A DNA stretch of 64,000 nucleotides from Megaera polyxenophila (GTDB taxonomy: Bacteria; Pseudomonadota; Alphaproteobacteria; Rickettsiales; Rickettsiaceae): the NCBI RefSeq assembly GCF_029982035.1, contig NZ_CP104166.1, positions 186,001 to 250,000 on the forward strand, in the 5' to 3' direction. Each line of letters begins with the position of its first letter. Within the stretch, counting starts at the first letter, position 1. The position numbers were made by a program, and so were the translations under genes. Under the pieces are notes generated by a model that was not told the DNA's origin, made no database searches, and was given only the letters and a program-made list of their open reading frames with translations. Positions 53,095 through 62,860 of the stretch are shown here, piece after piece.

Positions 53095-53197
53095 CTTCTG
53101 CAGCCTGCTAATAATCCTACCGCAACGTCTTAGTAAAAACAAAGAACTTACGTGTTGTAATTGGATTGTTAATTAAGCAGCTAGGGGTTTATCTACT

Positions 53198-53222
53198 GAG
53201 AACCAATTATAAATTGGTTCTC
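53198..53222. terminator. Bidirectional hairpin terminator
   Basis: A perfect 11-bp stem GAGAACCAATT/AATTGGTTCTC with a 3-base loop, between the convergent bamB and effector 3' ends. A T-run is short, so it may act from both sides as a weak intrinsic terminator. Confidence 0.6.
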
Positions 53223-53233
53223 ACAGTGTAACA

Positions 53234-53910
53234 TCAATGCCCATGTACCGGTTTTTTAGCTATTTTAGCTAATTGTGAAGTATTGAACTGGACAGTGCTT
53301 GCATGAAGCATCGGTGGTATATCTTTGACATAATCTAGTAGTTTAGCACTTGCTCTGTGTATATTACCTTGTTCAATAGTATTTTTAGCTTTAGGAGCAG
53401 AATGATTCATACCATCAGTATAAGCATCAAGGTAATGCGATTTATTTAAGGTTGGCACATCGGAAGGTCGGTCAAGCCTAGTTGATGAAGTCGCTTGCGC
53501 GACCAAATCAACTATTCTATCTCTTCCACTTGCAACTTCGTGCTTTAGCATTTTTGCAACTTCCTCAGGTTTCCTATTTTTTAATATTTTATCTATTTCT
53601 TTTATTGCATCTTCCTTTGATGCAGAAACGGAAATTTGCACCTTGGACATTGCTTCTACTAGCGGTACTTGGGACGGGCCTTCTACTTTTGGTTTTACTT
53701 GCGCCGTTACCTCAGTCCCACTGGCTATTTGTTCTTTTGGAGATAAATTAATTCCCATACCCTGATTTTTGGCAACTTCCGTCATCATTTCATTATAGGC
53801 TTTCTTCGTCACCGGCAAAGTGTATACTTCTCCATTTCGCTCAATATAACCAATTGCATTATCTTCTTTACCCATAAATTTAATAGGTTGGGGAGAGGTA
53901 ACCTCCATTA
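53234..53910 (-). pseudogene. C-terminal fragment of the split effector-like gene
   Basis: From the junction at 53910 to the stop, 224 codons encode the last part of the large protein whose body lies at 58591-61797. The frame is open from an ATG inside the transposon end (53926), so a 230-residue peptide could be made, but its natural start is in the other half. The content is a KEEVYTL-type start (GEVYTLPVTKKAYNEMM), a helical region with VAKMLKHEVASGRDRIVDLV and a Lys-rich tail ending KKPVHGH. No domain is recognised; a C-terminal signal for T4SS export would be expected here, so the fragment carries what the truncated main protein has lost. Confidence 0.8.
53906..53910. repeat. 5-bp target-site copy left of the Tn3-type transposon
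   Basis: CATTA, repeated at 58615-58619 on the right if the right terminal repeat is one base shorter. Tn3-family elements make 5-bp duplications. Confidence 0.6.
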
Positions 53911-53948
53911 GGCCTATCGGCAACATAGCTGCTAAAAAGGCCTATAAG
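53911..53948 (+). repeat. Left terminal inverted repeat of the Tn3-type transposon
   Basis: 38 bases starting GGCCTATCGGCAACATAGC and ending CCTATAAG. It agrees with the right end except at positions 3, 30, 37 and 38. Confidence 0.85.
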
Positions 53949-54076
53949 AAATTATGCGAACAATATTTTGTAGTGGTTGATTTATCTGGGGTTCAGGCTT
54001 TTGTGATTCCCATTTTTTAATATATTAACAACATTTAATGATAATTTGCCGCCGAAAAGTGGCGGGAATCGCTTTA

Positions 54077-54190
54077 TTATTCGTATAATTAGTGCGTATA
54101 ATGCATTTTATACGTACCTTAATAAAGAAACTATTTGTATTATACGAATCAAACATATACGCTAAGGCTATACCCTATTATTCGTATAAT
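54077..54190 (+). promoter_or_regulatory. Putative TnpI resolution site (core plus accessory repeats)
   Basis: Upstream of tnpI. A core palindrome CGTATAA-TGCATT-TTATACG at 54095-54114 (7-bp arms, 6-base spacer) resembles a tyrosine-recombinase crossover site. ATTCGTATAAT occurs at 54079-54089 and 54180-54190 and inverted at 54139-54149, giving accessory binding sites. A variant GTTCGTATAAT lies near 58564-58574 beside the right end. The layout matches the IR core with direct repeats found in Tn4430-like elements. Not proven. Confidence 0.6.
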
Positions 54191-54201
54191 ATAAACTAAC
54201 C

Positions 54202-55101
54202 ATGTTAGATAAATTATTAAATAATTTTAAAGATAAGATGATTGCTGAAGATATTAGCGATAACACCATAAAAAATTACCTTTCGGATATAAAAAATTTT
54301 TACAAGTGGTACCGAGAAATAGATTTTTCAGAAAATATCGAAAAAGTAACCCATTACCACTTAAATGCCTACAAAGATTATTTAATTCATAATCAACGAA
54401 AGAAAGCCTCCTCAATTAATAGAAATATTCAGAGTTTAAGAAATTTCTTTCAATTCATGACCGGTCAGAAACGCATCAAGAAGAATCCGTCCGAAAAAAT
54501 AAAATTCCTGAGGCAGATTAAAAGAACGCAACCTAAAGCATTAACCAAGCATGAGATTCACAAACTGTTATCGGTAACTTCCCATTCGTCGCATGGGACA
54601 AAACAGCGCAATTATGCTCTTACACAACTTTTGCTACAGACAGGGATTAGAGTCGGCGAGATAGTTAACCTGGAAATGAGAGACCTAACACTATACGATA
54701 GATCAGGAGAAATAAGGATTGTTAACGCCAAGGGAGGTAAAGAAAGAACAATACCTTTAAATAGTTCAGCGAGAAAAGCTTTGCGGAATTATTTTGAAGG
54801 GAAAAAATTAGAGGAAAGAAAGGTAGTATTTTTAAGCAAACAAAATAAAAAAATGACTGTCAGAGCTGTGCAAAAGGTAATTAATAGCTTAGCAGGCAAA
54901 GCGGGCATAGAAAATATGAGCCCACACACTTTAAGACATACTTTTGCCATTAATTACTTAAGGTCAAACCCAGAGTGTTTAGTAGAGTTGAGCGCTCTGC
55001 TTGGACATGAGTCGCTTGATACTACTTCTATTTATACAGCGGCTTCAAAAGAAAGATTAGCCAATACGGTAGAAAACGCGGGACAATATATCAATGAATG
55101 A
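54202..55101 (+). CDS. tnpI: Tyrosine recombinase (TnpI-type resolvase)
   Basis: Resolves transposon cointegrates. The 299 residues have an N-terminal SAM-like DNA-binding domain (about 1-90) and a catalytic domain. It has Arg in TGIRVGEIVNL near 150, Lys in GGKERTIPLN near 178, HTLRHTFAINYL (His-x-x-Arg) near 245-256, His in LLGHESLDTTSIY and the Tyr nucleophile in the same segment. It overlaps tnpA by 8 bases. Most Tn3 elements use serine resolvase TnpR; this type with TnpI is less common. A XerC/D homolog is an alternative that its position inside the transposon makes less likely. Confidence 0.88.
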   Translation: MLDKLLNNFKDKMIAEDISDNTIKNYLSDIKNFYKWYREIDFSENIEKVTHYHLNAYKDYLIHNQRKKASSINRNIQSLRNFFQFMTGQKRIKKNPSEKIKFLRQIKRTQPKALTKHEIHKLLSVTSHSSHGTKQRNYALTQLLLQTGIRVGEIVNLEMRDLTLYDRSGEIRIVNAKGGKERTIPLNSSARKALRNYFEGKKLEERKVVFLSKQNKKMTVRAVQKVINSLAGKAGIENMSPHTLRHTFAINYLRSNPECLVELSALLGHESLDTTSIYTAASKERLANTVENAGQYINE

Positions 55102-57937
55102 AGAAAGATTATTGCTAGAATGGCTTTTATCCGGAGAAGATACAGGATTTGTTATTGAAAAATCAAGAGGCACCACAAATAGGCTTAAATATGCGGTACA
55201 AATTTGTCATTTAAGGAATAATGGTCGTTTCGTTGAAGATTGGTCGGAAATATCAATCATAGTTTTAAACCACCTGTCCAAACAACTTGAATTGGAGCTG
55301 GTGCATAATCAACTGGCATTCAATCATAAAAGTATTGAGGTTAGAATCAGAGGCGAAGTAAAACAGTATTTGGGTTTTAAAGAGTTTGATTTTAAGAATG
55401 ATACCCTGATACTCAATTTTTTAGAACAGAACCCTTTGCTAATTAGTAACAAGAATGAAATAGCTAAAGAAGTTGAGAATTCTCTTATCAAAGCAAAAAT
55501 ACATTTACCGTGCAAAAACCAGTTAATGAGGCATGTATATAGTAAATACGACAAGACTCAGGTAAATATTTTAGAAACTTTCGCGACAAGCATTAATGCA
55601 GTACAGCACCTGTACTTAAAGAGAATATACGAGCGCAATATTCTTTTGCCTGGGATAAAGAAGCCTATTGGTGAGGTAAATATTAAAAACATTACTCTGA
55701 AAATTGAGGTAATAGAAGAATTGCTAAAATTGAATTTGGAATCTTTGCCCTGGAAATTAATCCATCCAAGCTATTCAGAGAAGCTGGCTCAAATAATTCA
55801 CAAATATGATATCGCGGCGATAAGAAGGATTAAGCCAAGTACAAAACGGGATGTTATGATGGTTTGCTATTTACATGAAAGTACCAAATCCATTATAGAT
55901 GCTATGGTAGGTAGCTATGACAAACTGATAGGAGAAATAGAAAGAAGAGTCAACCGAGATTACGAAATTGAGCTCAAACAACTTAGAAACAGGGCCAGAG
56001 ATAGTAGTCAGAGGGCAATATCAACCCTGAAACTGTTAAGAGATCACAAGAACCGCTCGATTGTAACCTTAGAACAGTTTTGTGAGGAACTTACAGATAC
56101 GAATAATAACCTCGATGATATTATTAGTGACTGTGAAAAGGTAGAGGACTTTGAGGTTTATGGGAAATCAGAGTTAGCCCAAAGAAGATATGGCTATTTA
56201 ACCAAGTTTTTACAAAGGTTCTTTGATTTAAAATTTAAATCAGCTACAGGAAGTGAAGATCTGATGACAGGCTTAAATGCCTATAGGCATTATCACAAGG
56301 AACAAAAATTTACAAAAGAAATGCCTACAGGCTTTATAGAAAACCCGTGGAAGAAAGGACTATATAAAAAATCAGGCGAACTGAACAGAAAAGCATGGGA
56401 GATAGGGTTATGCTTCGCGGTAAAAAAGGGATTAAGAACAGGGAATTTATATTTACCACAGAGCAAATATTACAGGGATTTTTGGGATCCTCTTTATAGT
56501 ACACGGCAATGGAAACAGGAAAAAGCGATCCATTACAAGGAAATGAATGTACCCCAGCGGGGAAGCGATATCATAGCGAGACTAAAACAAGAGTTTTCGG
56601 AACAGCTTTACATGGCTACCAAATCATTTGGTCATGGCAATTTTGCTGAGATAAGAACCAATAGATTGGTGATACATAGAGATGATCCATTGCCGGAATC
56701 TGCTAAGGTTAAGGAGCTCAAAGGCATATTGGATTCTTATATCGAACCAATCAGAATAGAAGATTTACTCTTCCACGTTCAAAAACAGACGGGCTACGGT
56801 AGAGCTTTTAAACCAATAGAGGGGAACAAAACCAGAGATGTGATACTACCGAATATTTTAAACGCAGCAATAACGGGTCACGCGACAAATTTGGGGTTAT
56901 ATGGAATTAGCAGGAACTGCAGGGGTATTAGCGGTGATAAGCTGAGTTATGTCTCCAACTACTATATTAACTCGGCCAATCTTAAAAATGCCAGTGATAT
57001 TCTGATCGCAGCACAACAAAATTACTGGTTAACTAAAATAATTGGGCTAGGAGAGCGTAGTTCATCAGACGGAATGAGATTCCGCACAAGTCATAAGGGC
57101 TTATACTCCTCCATGCATCCAAGATATTTTGGTGCTCTTGATAGGGGCATAACGATATACACTCATATGTCTGACCAATGCAGTGTTTTTAATACAGAAA
57201 TTTTATCATGCGCGGTTAGGGAAGCGGTTTATGTATTAGACGGATTACTGGATAACCAGAATATATCTCGGCCATTTGAACATTCTACGGATACAGCCGG
57301 TTTTACGGAGGTATTATTCGCGTTATGCTATTTATTAGGTATATCTTTTCAACCCCATTTTAAGGATCTAAAAGATCAGCAGTTATATTGTTTTGATAGA
57401 AAGGCTACAAGCTATCCTGAATTATTTAGTAAAGAAAAAATAGATGAAGCTTTGATATGTGAACAATGGGATGACATAATCAGATTGGTATGTTCGCTGA
57501 AAATGGGATTAGTTAAACCTCATATAATTGTAAAAAAATTGCATGCACAGGAAACCTTTACAAAACTGGCAAAAGCATTGGTACATCTAGGCAGAATAGT
57601 TAAAAGTACATACATACTCAGGTACCTGCATGATGAAAAATTACGCTATGCGGTAAGACAACAATTAAATCGTGGGGAATCCAGGCATGCACTCGCAAGG
57701 TATGTATTTTTTGCGGATCAGGGATCATTTAAGACAAATGATTACGAAGAAATGATGAACAAAGCCAGTTGTCTTAGTTTTGTGTCAAATGCAATGGTAC
57801 TATGGAATACGGAGCAAATGCAAAAGGTATATGAAATGTTAAATCAGAAAGGTTTTAAAGTAGATGAAGAAGATATGGCAAGGGTTTTACCCCTATCAAC
57901 AAAAAATACATTGGTGCATGGCCAATATTCTTTTTAG
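55094..57937 (+). CDS. tnpA: Tn3-family transposase TnpA
   Basis: DDE transposase, 947 residues, typical length for Tn3. The N-terminal DNA-binding half is followed by the catalytic core: YGISRNCRGISGDKLSYVSNYY, the first Asp in ERSSSDGMRFRTSHKG, SMHPRYFGALDRGITIYTH, the second Asp in EHSTDTAGFTE and the Glu in RGESRHALARY. It begins inside the tnpI end, so the two are translationally linked. The reading frame is intact, so the element may still transpose. Confidence 0.95.
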   Translation: MNEERLLLEWLLSGEDTGFVIEKSRGTTNRLKYAVQICHLRNNGRFVEDWSEISIIVLNHLSKQLELELVHNQLAFNHKSIEVRIRGEVKQYLGFKEFDFKNDTLILNFLEQNPLLISNKNEIAKEVENSLIKAKIHLPCKNQLMRHVYSKYDKTQVNILETFATSINAVQHLYLKRIYERNILLPGIKKPIGEVNIKNITLKIEVIEELLKLNLESLPWKLIHPSYSEKLAQIIHKYDIAAIRRIKPSTKRDVMMVCYLHESTKSIIDAMVGSYDKLIGEIERRVNRDYEIELKQLRNRARDSSQRAISTLKLLRDHKNRSIVTLEQFCEELTDTNNNLDDIISDCEKVEDFEVYGKSELAQRRYGYLTKFLQRFFDLKFKSATGSEDLMTGLNAYRHYHKEQKFTKEMPTGFIENPWKKGLYKKSGELNRKAWEIGLCFAVKKGLRTGNLYLPQSKYYRDFWDPLYSTRQWKQEKAIHYKEMNVPQRGSDIIARLKQEFSEQLYMATKSFGHGNFAEIRTNRLVIHRDDPLPESAKVKELKGILDSYIEPIRIEDLLFHVQKQTGYGRAFKPIEGNKTRDVILPNILNAAITGHATNLGLYGISRNCRGISGDKLSYVSNYYINSANLKNASDILIAAQQNYWLTKIIGLGERSSSDGMRFRTSHKGLYSSMHPRYFGALDRGITIYTHMSDQCSVFNTEILSCAVREAVYVLDGLLDNQNISRPFEHSTDTAGFTEVLFALCYLLGISFQPHFKDLKDQQLYCFDRKATSYPELFSKEKIDEALICEQWDDIIRLVCSLKMGLVKPHIIVKKLHAQETFTKLAKALVHLGRIVKSTYILRYLHDEKLRYAVRQQLNRGESRHALARYVFFADQGSFKTNDYEEMMNKASCLSFVSNAMVLWNTEQMQKVYEMLNQKGFKVDEEDMARVLPLSTKNTLVHGQYSF

Positions 57938-57949
57938 GAAAGTAGAAGT

Positions 57950-58490
57950 TTTTAATCTCTTTTGGGTATATTCCCCGCCGCTTGCGGCGTAAGATGTGGG
58001 GATGAGCAAATATATACACAAGAGTCACAATGTTACTGTTTTACTGTATCACCTGGTATTTCCAGCAAAATATCGCCGAGCGGTGTTTGATGTATCGGTT
58101 GATCAAGTGCTAAGGGAAGTATGTTTAGGGATAGAAAAGAGATATCAAATAAAATTTTTAGAAATAGGAACTGATGAAGACCATGTACATTTTTTAGTAC
58201 AATCTGTACCGACTTATAGCGTAACAAAAATAGTAACGATAATTAAAAGTGTTACGGCTCGTCAAATATTCAGATTATGTCCACAGGTTAAGAAACAATT
58301 ATGGGGCGGAGAATTTTGGACTGATGGATATTTCACAAGTACGGTAGGTAAGCATGGAAATGAGAATATGATAGGAAAATACGTAAAAAATCAAGGCAAG
58401 GAATATAAGAAACTGCATGACGACCATCAGTTAGCTTTTTTCTAAAATTCTAAAATACCCCGCTGCTTGCGGCGGGGATTTCTTTTATTG
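57950..58490 (+). mobile_element. IS200/IS605-type insertion sequence nested in the Tn3-type transposon
   Basis: A Y1 transposase framed by GC-rich hairpins: left, CGCCG-CTTG-CGGCG at 57976-57989; right, an 8-bp stem CCCCGCTG-CTTG-CGGCGGGG at 58458-58477. Termini are approximate because IS200/IS605 elements do not duplicate target sequence. It sits between tnpA and the right end of the transposon and so does not break its genes. Confidence 0.75.
58002..58445 (+). CDS. tnpA: IS200/IS605 TnpA (Y1 HUH transposase)
   Basis: Single-strand transposase of about 147 residues. The start ATG at 58002 follows GTGGGG. HUH motif in DEDHVHFLVQ near 60, C-terminal helix with WTDGYFTSTVGKHGNE and Tyr in GKYVKNQGKEY near 127. 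It acts on the flanking hairpins. The frame is intact, so activity is possible. No TnpB partner is present. Confidence 0.9.
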   Translation: MSKYIHKSHNVTVLLYHLVFPAKYRRAVFDVSVDQVLREVCLGIEKRYQIKFLEIGTDEDHVHFLVQSVPTYSVTKIVTIIKSVTARQIFRLCPQVKKQLWGGEFWTDGYFTSTVGKHGNENMIGKYVKNQGKEYKKLHDDHQLAFF

Positions 58491-58503
58491 AACTCCAACA
58501 GAT

Positions 58504-58520
58504 AACCTGCTTTGCAGGTT
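58504..58520. terminator. Small hairpin near the right end of the transposon
   Basis: AACCTGC-TTT-GCAGGTT, a perfect 7-bp stem, followed by ACTTTAG and an A-rich run. A second overlapping hairpin, GTTACTTT/AAAGTAAC, follows. May stop readthrough out of the nested IS. Confidence 0.5.
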
Positions 58521-58577
58521 ACTTTAGAAAAAAGTAACTGTCAAGATAATATTAATGGGCTATTGTTCGTATAATAC

Positions 58578-58615
58578 GCTATAGGTCTTTTTAGCAGCTA
58601 TGTTGCCGATAGCCC
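58578..58615 (-). repeat. Right terminal inverted repeat of the Tn3-type transposon
   Basis: Read on the minus strand it begins GGGCTATCGGCAACATAGC and closes with ACCTATAGC. It matches 34 of 38 positions of the left repeat. It supplies the new stop codon of the truncated effector gene (TAA in AGCTGCTAA). Confidence 0.85.
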
Positions 58616-61600
58616 ATTAACTTCCCCGATTTATCATAATGGACGGTAAAATAAACTGCATCTTTAGCTGGCATGTTATGTCCGTTTGCATCCTTTAAGG
58701 CAAATGATGCATGCATTGGGCCACTTCCTTCTTTCAGTGACGGGGGAAATGCAATACTGCGGGTACTAACCTGTTTTGTACTACCATTAGCGGCTGTAAA
58801 TGACTGAGATGAGGTGGTTTCTTTTAATGTACATACTTCCTGGCCAGCTTTATTTTTGACTACTTGTGTTTTTTCGCTCGCTGTAGAAGGCCCGTCCCAC
58901 ACAACAGGCTTTGCAACTTTAGCAAATTCCTGATTAAATTTTTTATAACCCTCTACTTCTGCTTGCTGCATTTGCGCTGCTATCTCTTTCTTGAAGGCAG
59001 GATTTTCAAGCGCATCAGTTACTAGCTTCTGGTGGTTTTTTAAATAATCTTTAAACTGCTCCATGCTAAGGCCAGTCGTATCAGGATGAAGTATTGCAAC
59101 CGCCTGCTTTAAAATTTCAGCCTGTTTGTTAATTACTTCCTGCCTGACAAGCGCCACAGGATCAATAACGGGGCTAGTCGGTTTGCCGCTAGTAGTAGTT
59201 AAGACTGGTTGGCCTGCTTCGCTTAATCCCCTAGCAGTTCTTTCTACTTCCCGCTCTACTGGCTGACCTGATAATGCAATTGAATCTCCGGATCGTGAGA
59301 AAAGAGGTGAAGGGGTCATAACCACACCTTCTGTGCGAACTAATTCTTTTCTTAACTCCTTATTAAGCCCAAGCTGTTTTCCACGCTCCATGATATAGCT
59401 TTCTAAATCACCTTTATGAGCAGCTTTGCTAGCACTAGTTTTTACCCATTCTAATCCACCACCTTTCTGCCCTATTCCCTTAGCTTTTTCCAATTCGGCA
59501 TATGCTGCTTTTATTTGATCAATTTGCTCTTTAGACGGCTCATCACCTTTCTTTTTCCCATCTATTATTTTATCAATATCTACCTGAAGCTGCATAAGTT
59601 TGCTTACGCTTGCCATTTTTTGTTGATTGTCTTTGGCAAATTGCTCTATATTAGCAAAAGCAGCATTTATTGTTTCTTTTGGACTTAATTTAGGATCAAG
59701 TTTTACACCGCTTATATTACTACTTATTGCGTCCAACGATTTTTTTAAATGTGCAATCCCTTTCTCATCTTTATTTCGCTCCATCGCCTCCAAAAGTGCT
59801 GTAAATTCTTCCCTTCCAGCAGCTATTCCTTGGCTTAATCCTGGTGATTGAGACACTTCCTTAAAAGCATCAGCCATTTCCTGAGTGGGGATCATACCAG
59901 GATAATCACGCCAAAGTTTAGATTTTGCTCCAAACTTAAGACCCGCAACATTTTCTCTATTTAAAAAATCTAAAACTTGATTATCCTTATTCCTTACTGT
60001 ACCACCAAATGCTTTGGATGTATTAAGGAGATCATTAAAAGCATGCCCAAAATCTATTCGTGCTGCACGATCTTGTCCATCTTTGGTAACCACAACAAAA
60101 TTACCAGGATTAATATCATGATCCCCATTTATTATCGAACCGGCTATACCTTTTGCTATGTCCTTACGTAAGGAAGCATTTTCTGGTCCACTAATATCAT
60201 ATTCTCTCTTTTCGGGATTTGCTCCGCCCTTTTTTCTGCTTCCATCAACAAATTTTATATGCTGCTTATCTTTAAGTTTAATACCTGTCTTTTCTACAAT
60301 AAACTCGTCTAAAGTTCTAACCTCATCCCCCTCTAGATATTTCGAAGCTACCGGGGTTCGTTTTCCAACCTTATCATATACTAATGAAACATTAGGAGCT
60401 GCTTCAAAAGAATCGGTAATTAGAATCCTACGGGCTATTTTAGAGGAAATTACTTCACCATAATTTTCTCTATCAGTCCAGTTAGCTTTAATACGCCTCT
60501 TAAAAACATTATCCTTAATTGACGGTTTTAACTGGTAATTTTTACCATCCATCTTAACACGTTTACTTCCTGTAACACCCCCGCTATCGGCTGCAGTTGT
60601 AAGATCAAACTTATTATAATCAATGGGATTATTTGCAGCTCTAGCAATTTCACTGGTAGCATCTACAAGTTTTTTACCAAGTGTAGAAATCTCTGTAAAC
60701 AACCCTTCTTTATAAGCTTCTGGTTTTTGAAGCGAACGAAATTCATCTATCTCTGTTTTCATAGCCTCGATAGCATCCAGAGTTTTTTTCCTATACTCCG
60801 GATCAATACTGAACTCATTTGAAAGGTTTTTAGCTGCTTTATCAAAAACTTGATGCCATTGTTTTTGTAGGGCCGCATATTGAGAAAAATCAATAAGAGG
60901 TGGTAGTGGATCTCTTCTTTCCCGTTCCGCTTTCGCTATTTCTTCCAGATTCTGTTGCTGCATTAATTTAAGAGTTTCATCAAAATAACTTCTGCTTTTT
61001 GCTATATTTACATGTATATTCTGATCGAATTGCTCCTGTAATACTTTCAATTGGTCTTCTTTTAAAGTAAGATGGAGTTGAGTATTTTTGGGGTCTTTTA
61101 AAATACGCTCTGCATATTTGGGATTTCTGGATATAGCTTCTTGTAATTCTGCTACGTTTAATTTTTTCCCCTTGCTTAAAGCAATTTTTATATCAATCTC
61201 ACAGGCCATATCTTTTAAAGATTGCTGCCTTTTCTTCATGGTCTCTGTAAAATGAGTTTTTATTTGTCCTGAAGTAACCTCCCCTTTATCAGCTCCCGGA
61301 ACTTTAATTTGCTTAGCAAACTCCTGTATAGTTTTAGAATTAAAGCTTTTCTCTATTTCTGCCCACTTTGCTTCAACAACTGGAGTTAGATCAATCTCTG
61401 CTACCTTACGCAACTCAGCTGAGAACGCTTTATTCATAGTTCGCTCTTTTGGGTGGTCACGTAGAAAGTAATTTTTTTGGTATCTAGCAGGTAGAGGTTT
61501 ATCAGGGTATTTATTTTTATATTTTACGCCTCCTCTATTTGGTATATCCTGGTAAGGGTTAATATCATCTGTAAAATCTCTAAAAGCAGCCCCAAAATCT

Positions 61601-61797
61601 ATCCTGACTAGTTGCTTTTTAGGTTTTTTTCCCTTTTCTCCTTCAATATTTATAACTCCAATATTTCCTGAATGGACAGAAAAATCTCCGAGAAGAAGGG
61701 AGGTAACCATAGTCTTTTCATAACCGCTATATTCATAAGCATCATCACTTTTCCTTTTAAAAGCCGACTTTGGAGATTTCAACGAAGTTGATTCCAA
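58591..61797 (-). pseudogene. Large effector-like protein with two PI3/PI4-kinase-like motif sets, 3' end displaced by the transposon
   Basis: The frame holds 1,068 codons; the last seven come from the transposon. It uses a TTG at 61797 as nominal start, and the frame stays open further upstream to about 61888, so the N-terminus is truncated too. Two copies of the kinase pattern are visible: GDFSVHSGN (37-45) with RIDFG (65-69), and GDHDINPGN (558-566) with RIDFG (580-584). The second also has an N-lobe-like stretch (406-450, YQLKPS, ENYGEV). Helical, coiled-coil-rich regions lie between and after. This resembles the Rickettsia effector Risk1, a PI 3-kinase. The first copy lacks its N-lobe, and the product is probably defective. 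Confidence 0.7.
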
Positions 61798-61899
61798 CCC
61801 AGCTAAGGTTCCAGTTCGTTTGGAAAAAACATAAGTGTTATCTTTGAACTCATTGCGGGTTTGAATTTTTACGAAATAAAACCATTATAGCCTTGTATT

Positions 61900-62860
61900 T
61901 AAAAGGTTTGTAGATATATTGAGTATTCATTAATTTTATTTAAGTAACCAAATAGAATGAGCAGAATTAGACGATACAACAAGCTTCCTACTGTTTTGAG
62001 AGAAGATGAATTTAACGAATTTGTCTTACCGCATCTTAAAAAAGGCACACGTGGTCCAAGTAAAAAGATATCATTTTTCAAATTATTTAATTACATTCTT
62101 AAACTCATGCATACTGGTTGCCAATGGGAACAGATACCAATAGACAAAAATAAAGACGGCATGCCAGAAATTCACTATACTAATATCTATAATGCTTTTA
62201 AGTTCTGGGTTAAGCACGGATGCTTTGATAAGATTTTCGAAGCTTCGGTGGCAAGGTTATTTAAAGCTGGAATGCTTGATACTGATATATTACATGGTGA
62301 TGGTACTTGTACTTCTGCTAAAAAAGGGGTGACAACTTAGGGTATAATGGTCATAAACACACTAAAGGAGACAAGGTTGTACCGTTTTGTGATAGAAACT
62401 GCAATGTTATTGCGCCTTTTGTTACTGCTCCGGGTAATAGGAATGAAGGAATCCTGCTTACTCCTGCAATATCAAACTTAAAAAAGATTGTAAAACTAAT
62501 AGGTATAGATCTCAAGGAAAGTACCATGAGCTTAGATGGTGTATATAATTCACGTAAAAATCGTAAAGCAATTTTTAATCTTGGCATGACTCCTAATATG
62601 CCAGAGAATAAAAGGAGTCGCAAGAAATCTAAGCGAGGAAGAAAGCAAACTTTTTGCCGGAAAATCTTTAAAGAAAGGTTTAGAACGATAGAGAGAATAT
62701 TTGCCTGGGAAGATAAATTCAAACAGTTGTTACTGAGATTTGAATTCCACAGCATAAACCATTATGCTCTGAAAACTATAGCCTACAGCATGGTTAACCT
62801 GCGGCATTTTTGTGGATAACGGCTAAGCATGGATTAAACAAGGTGCGGATGAAGCTAAAG
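61900..62860 (+). mobile_element. IS5-type insertion sequence (limits approximate)
   Basis: Contains only the transposase above. I could not find convincing terminal repeats; weak similarity exists between CCTTGTATTTAA near 61890 and the complement of TTAAACAAGG near 62834. The N-terminal truncation of the effector gene lies at its left side, which suggests that the insertion or an accompanying rearrangement removed the effector start. Confidence 0.5.
61957..62819 (+). pseudogene. IS5-family transposase, split by one frameshift
   Basis: The first part (61957-62340) starts SRIRRYNKLPTVL, includes HTGCQWEQIP and the first Asp in HGDGTCTSAKKG, and stops after VTT. The second part, in another frame up to 62819, begins DNLGYNGHKHTKGDK and contains VAPFVTAPGNRNE-like sequence, LDGVYNSRKNRKAIFNLGMTPN (second Asp) and ERIFAWEDKFKQLLLRFE (Glu). 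The break lies at AAAAAAGGGG (near 62319-62328): a -1 shift there rejoins the frames. Some IS5 relatives use programmed slippage, so it may be functional; a lost base is the alternative. Terminal repeats could not be fixed with confidence. Confidence 0.75.

Larger units (their letters stand above)
53911..58614 (+). mobile_element. Tn3-family transposon with TnpI-type recombinase (about 4.7 kb)
   Basis: Bounded by 38-bp terminal inverted repeats (53911-53948 and 58578-58615), 34 of 38 identical, with GG at the outer ends and TAAG at the inner end of the left copy, as in Tn3. It carries a tyrosine recombinase (54202-55101), a TnpA (55094-57937) overlapping it, an inserted IS200/IS605 element and a likely resolution site. 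No accessory cargo is visible other than the nested IS. Removal with one CATTA copy restores the host gene frame exactly. Confidence 0.88.

Noticed and set aside
53949..54060. Passenger gene between the left repeat and the recombinase of the Tn3-type transposon
   Set aside because: An open stretch exists but has no start codon and is short; it is most likely chance.
58033..58227. Minus-strand frame within the IS200/IS605 transposase
   Set aside because: It is a shadow of the TnpA frame.
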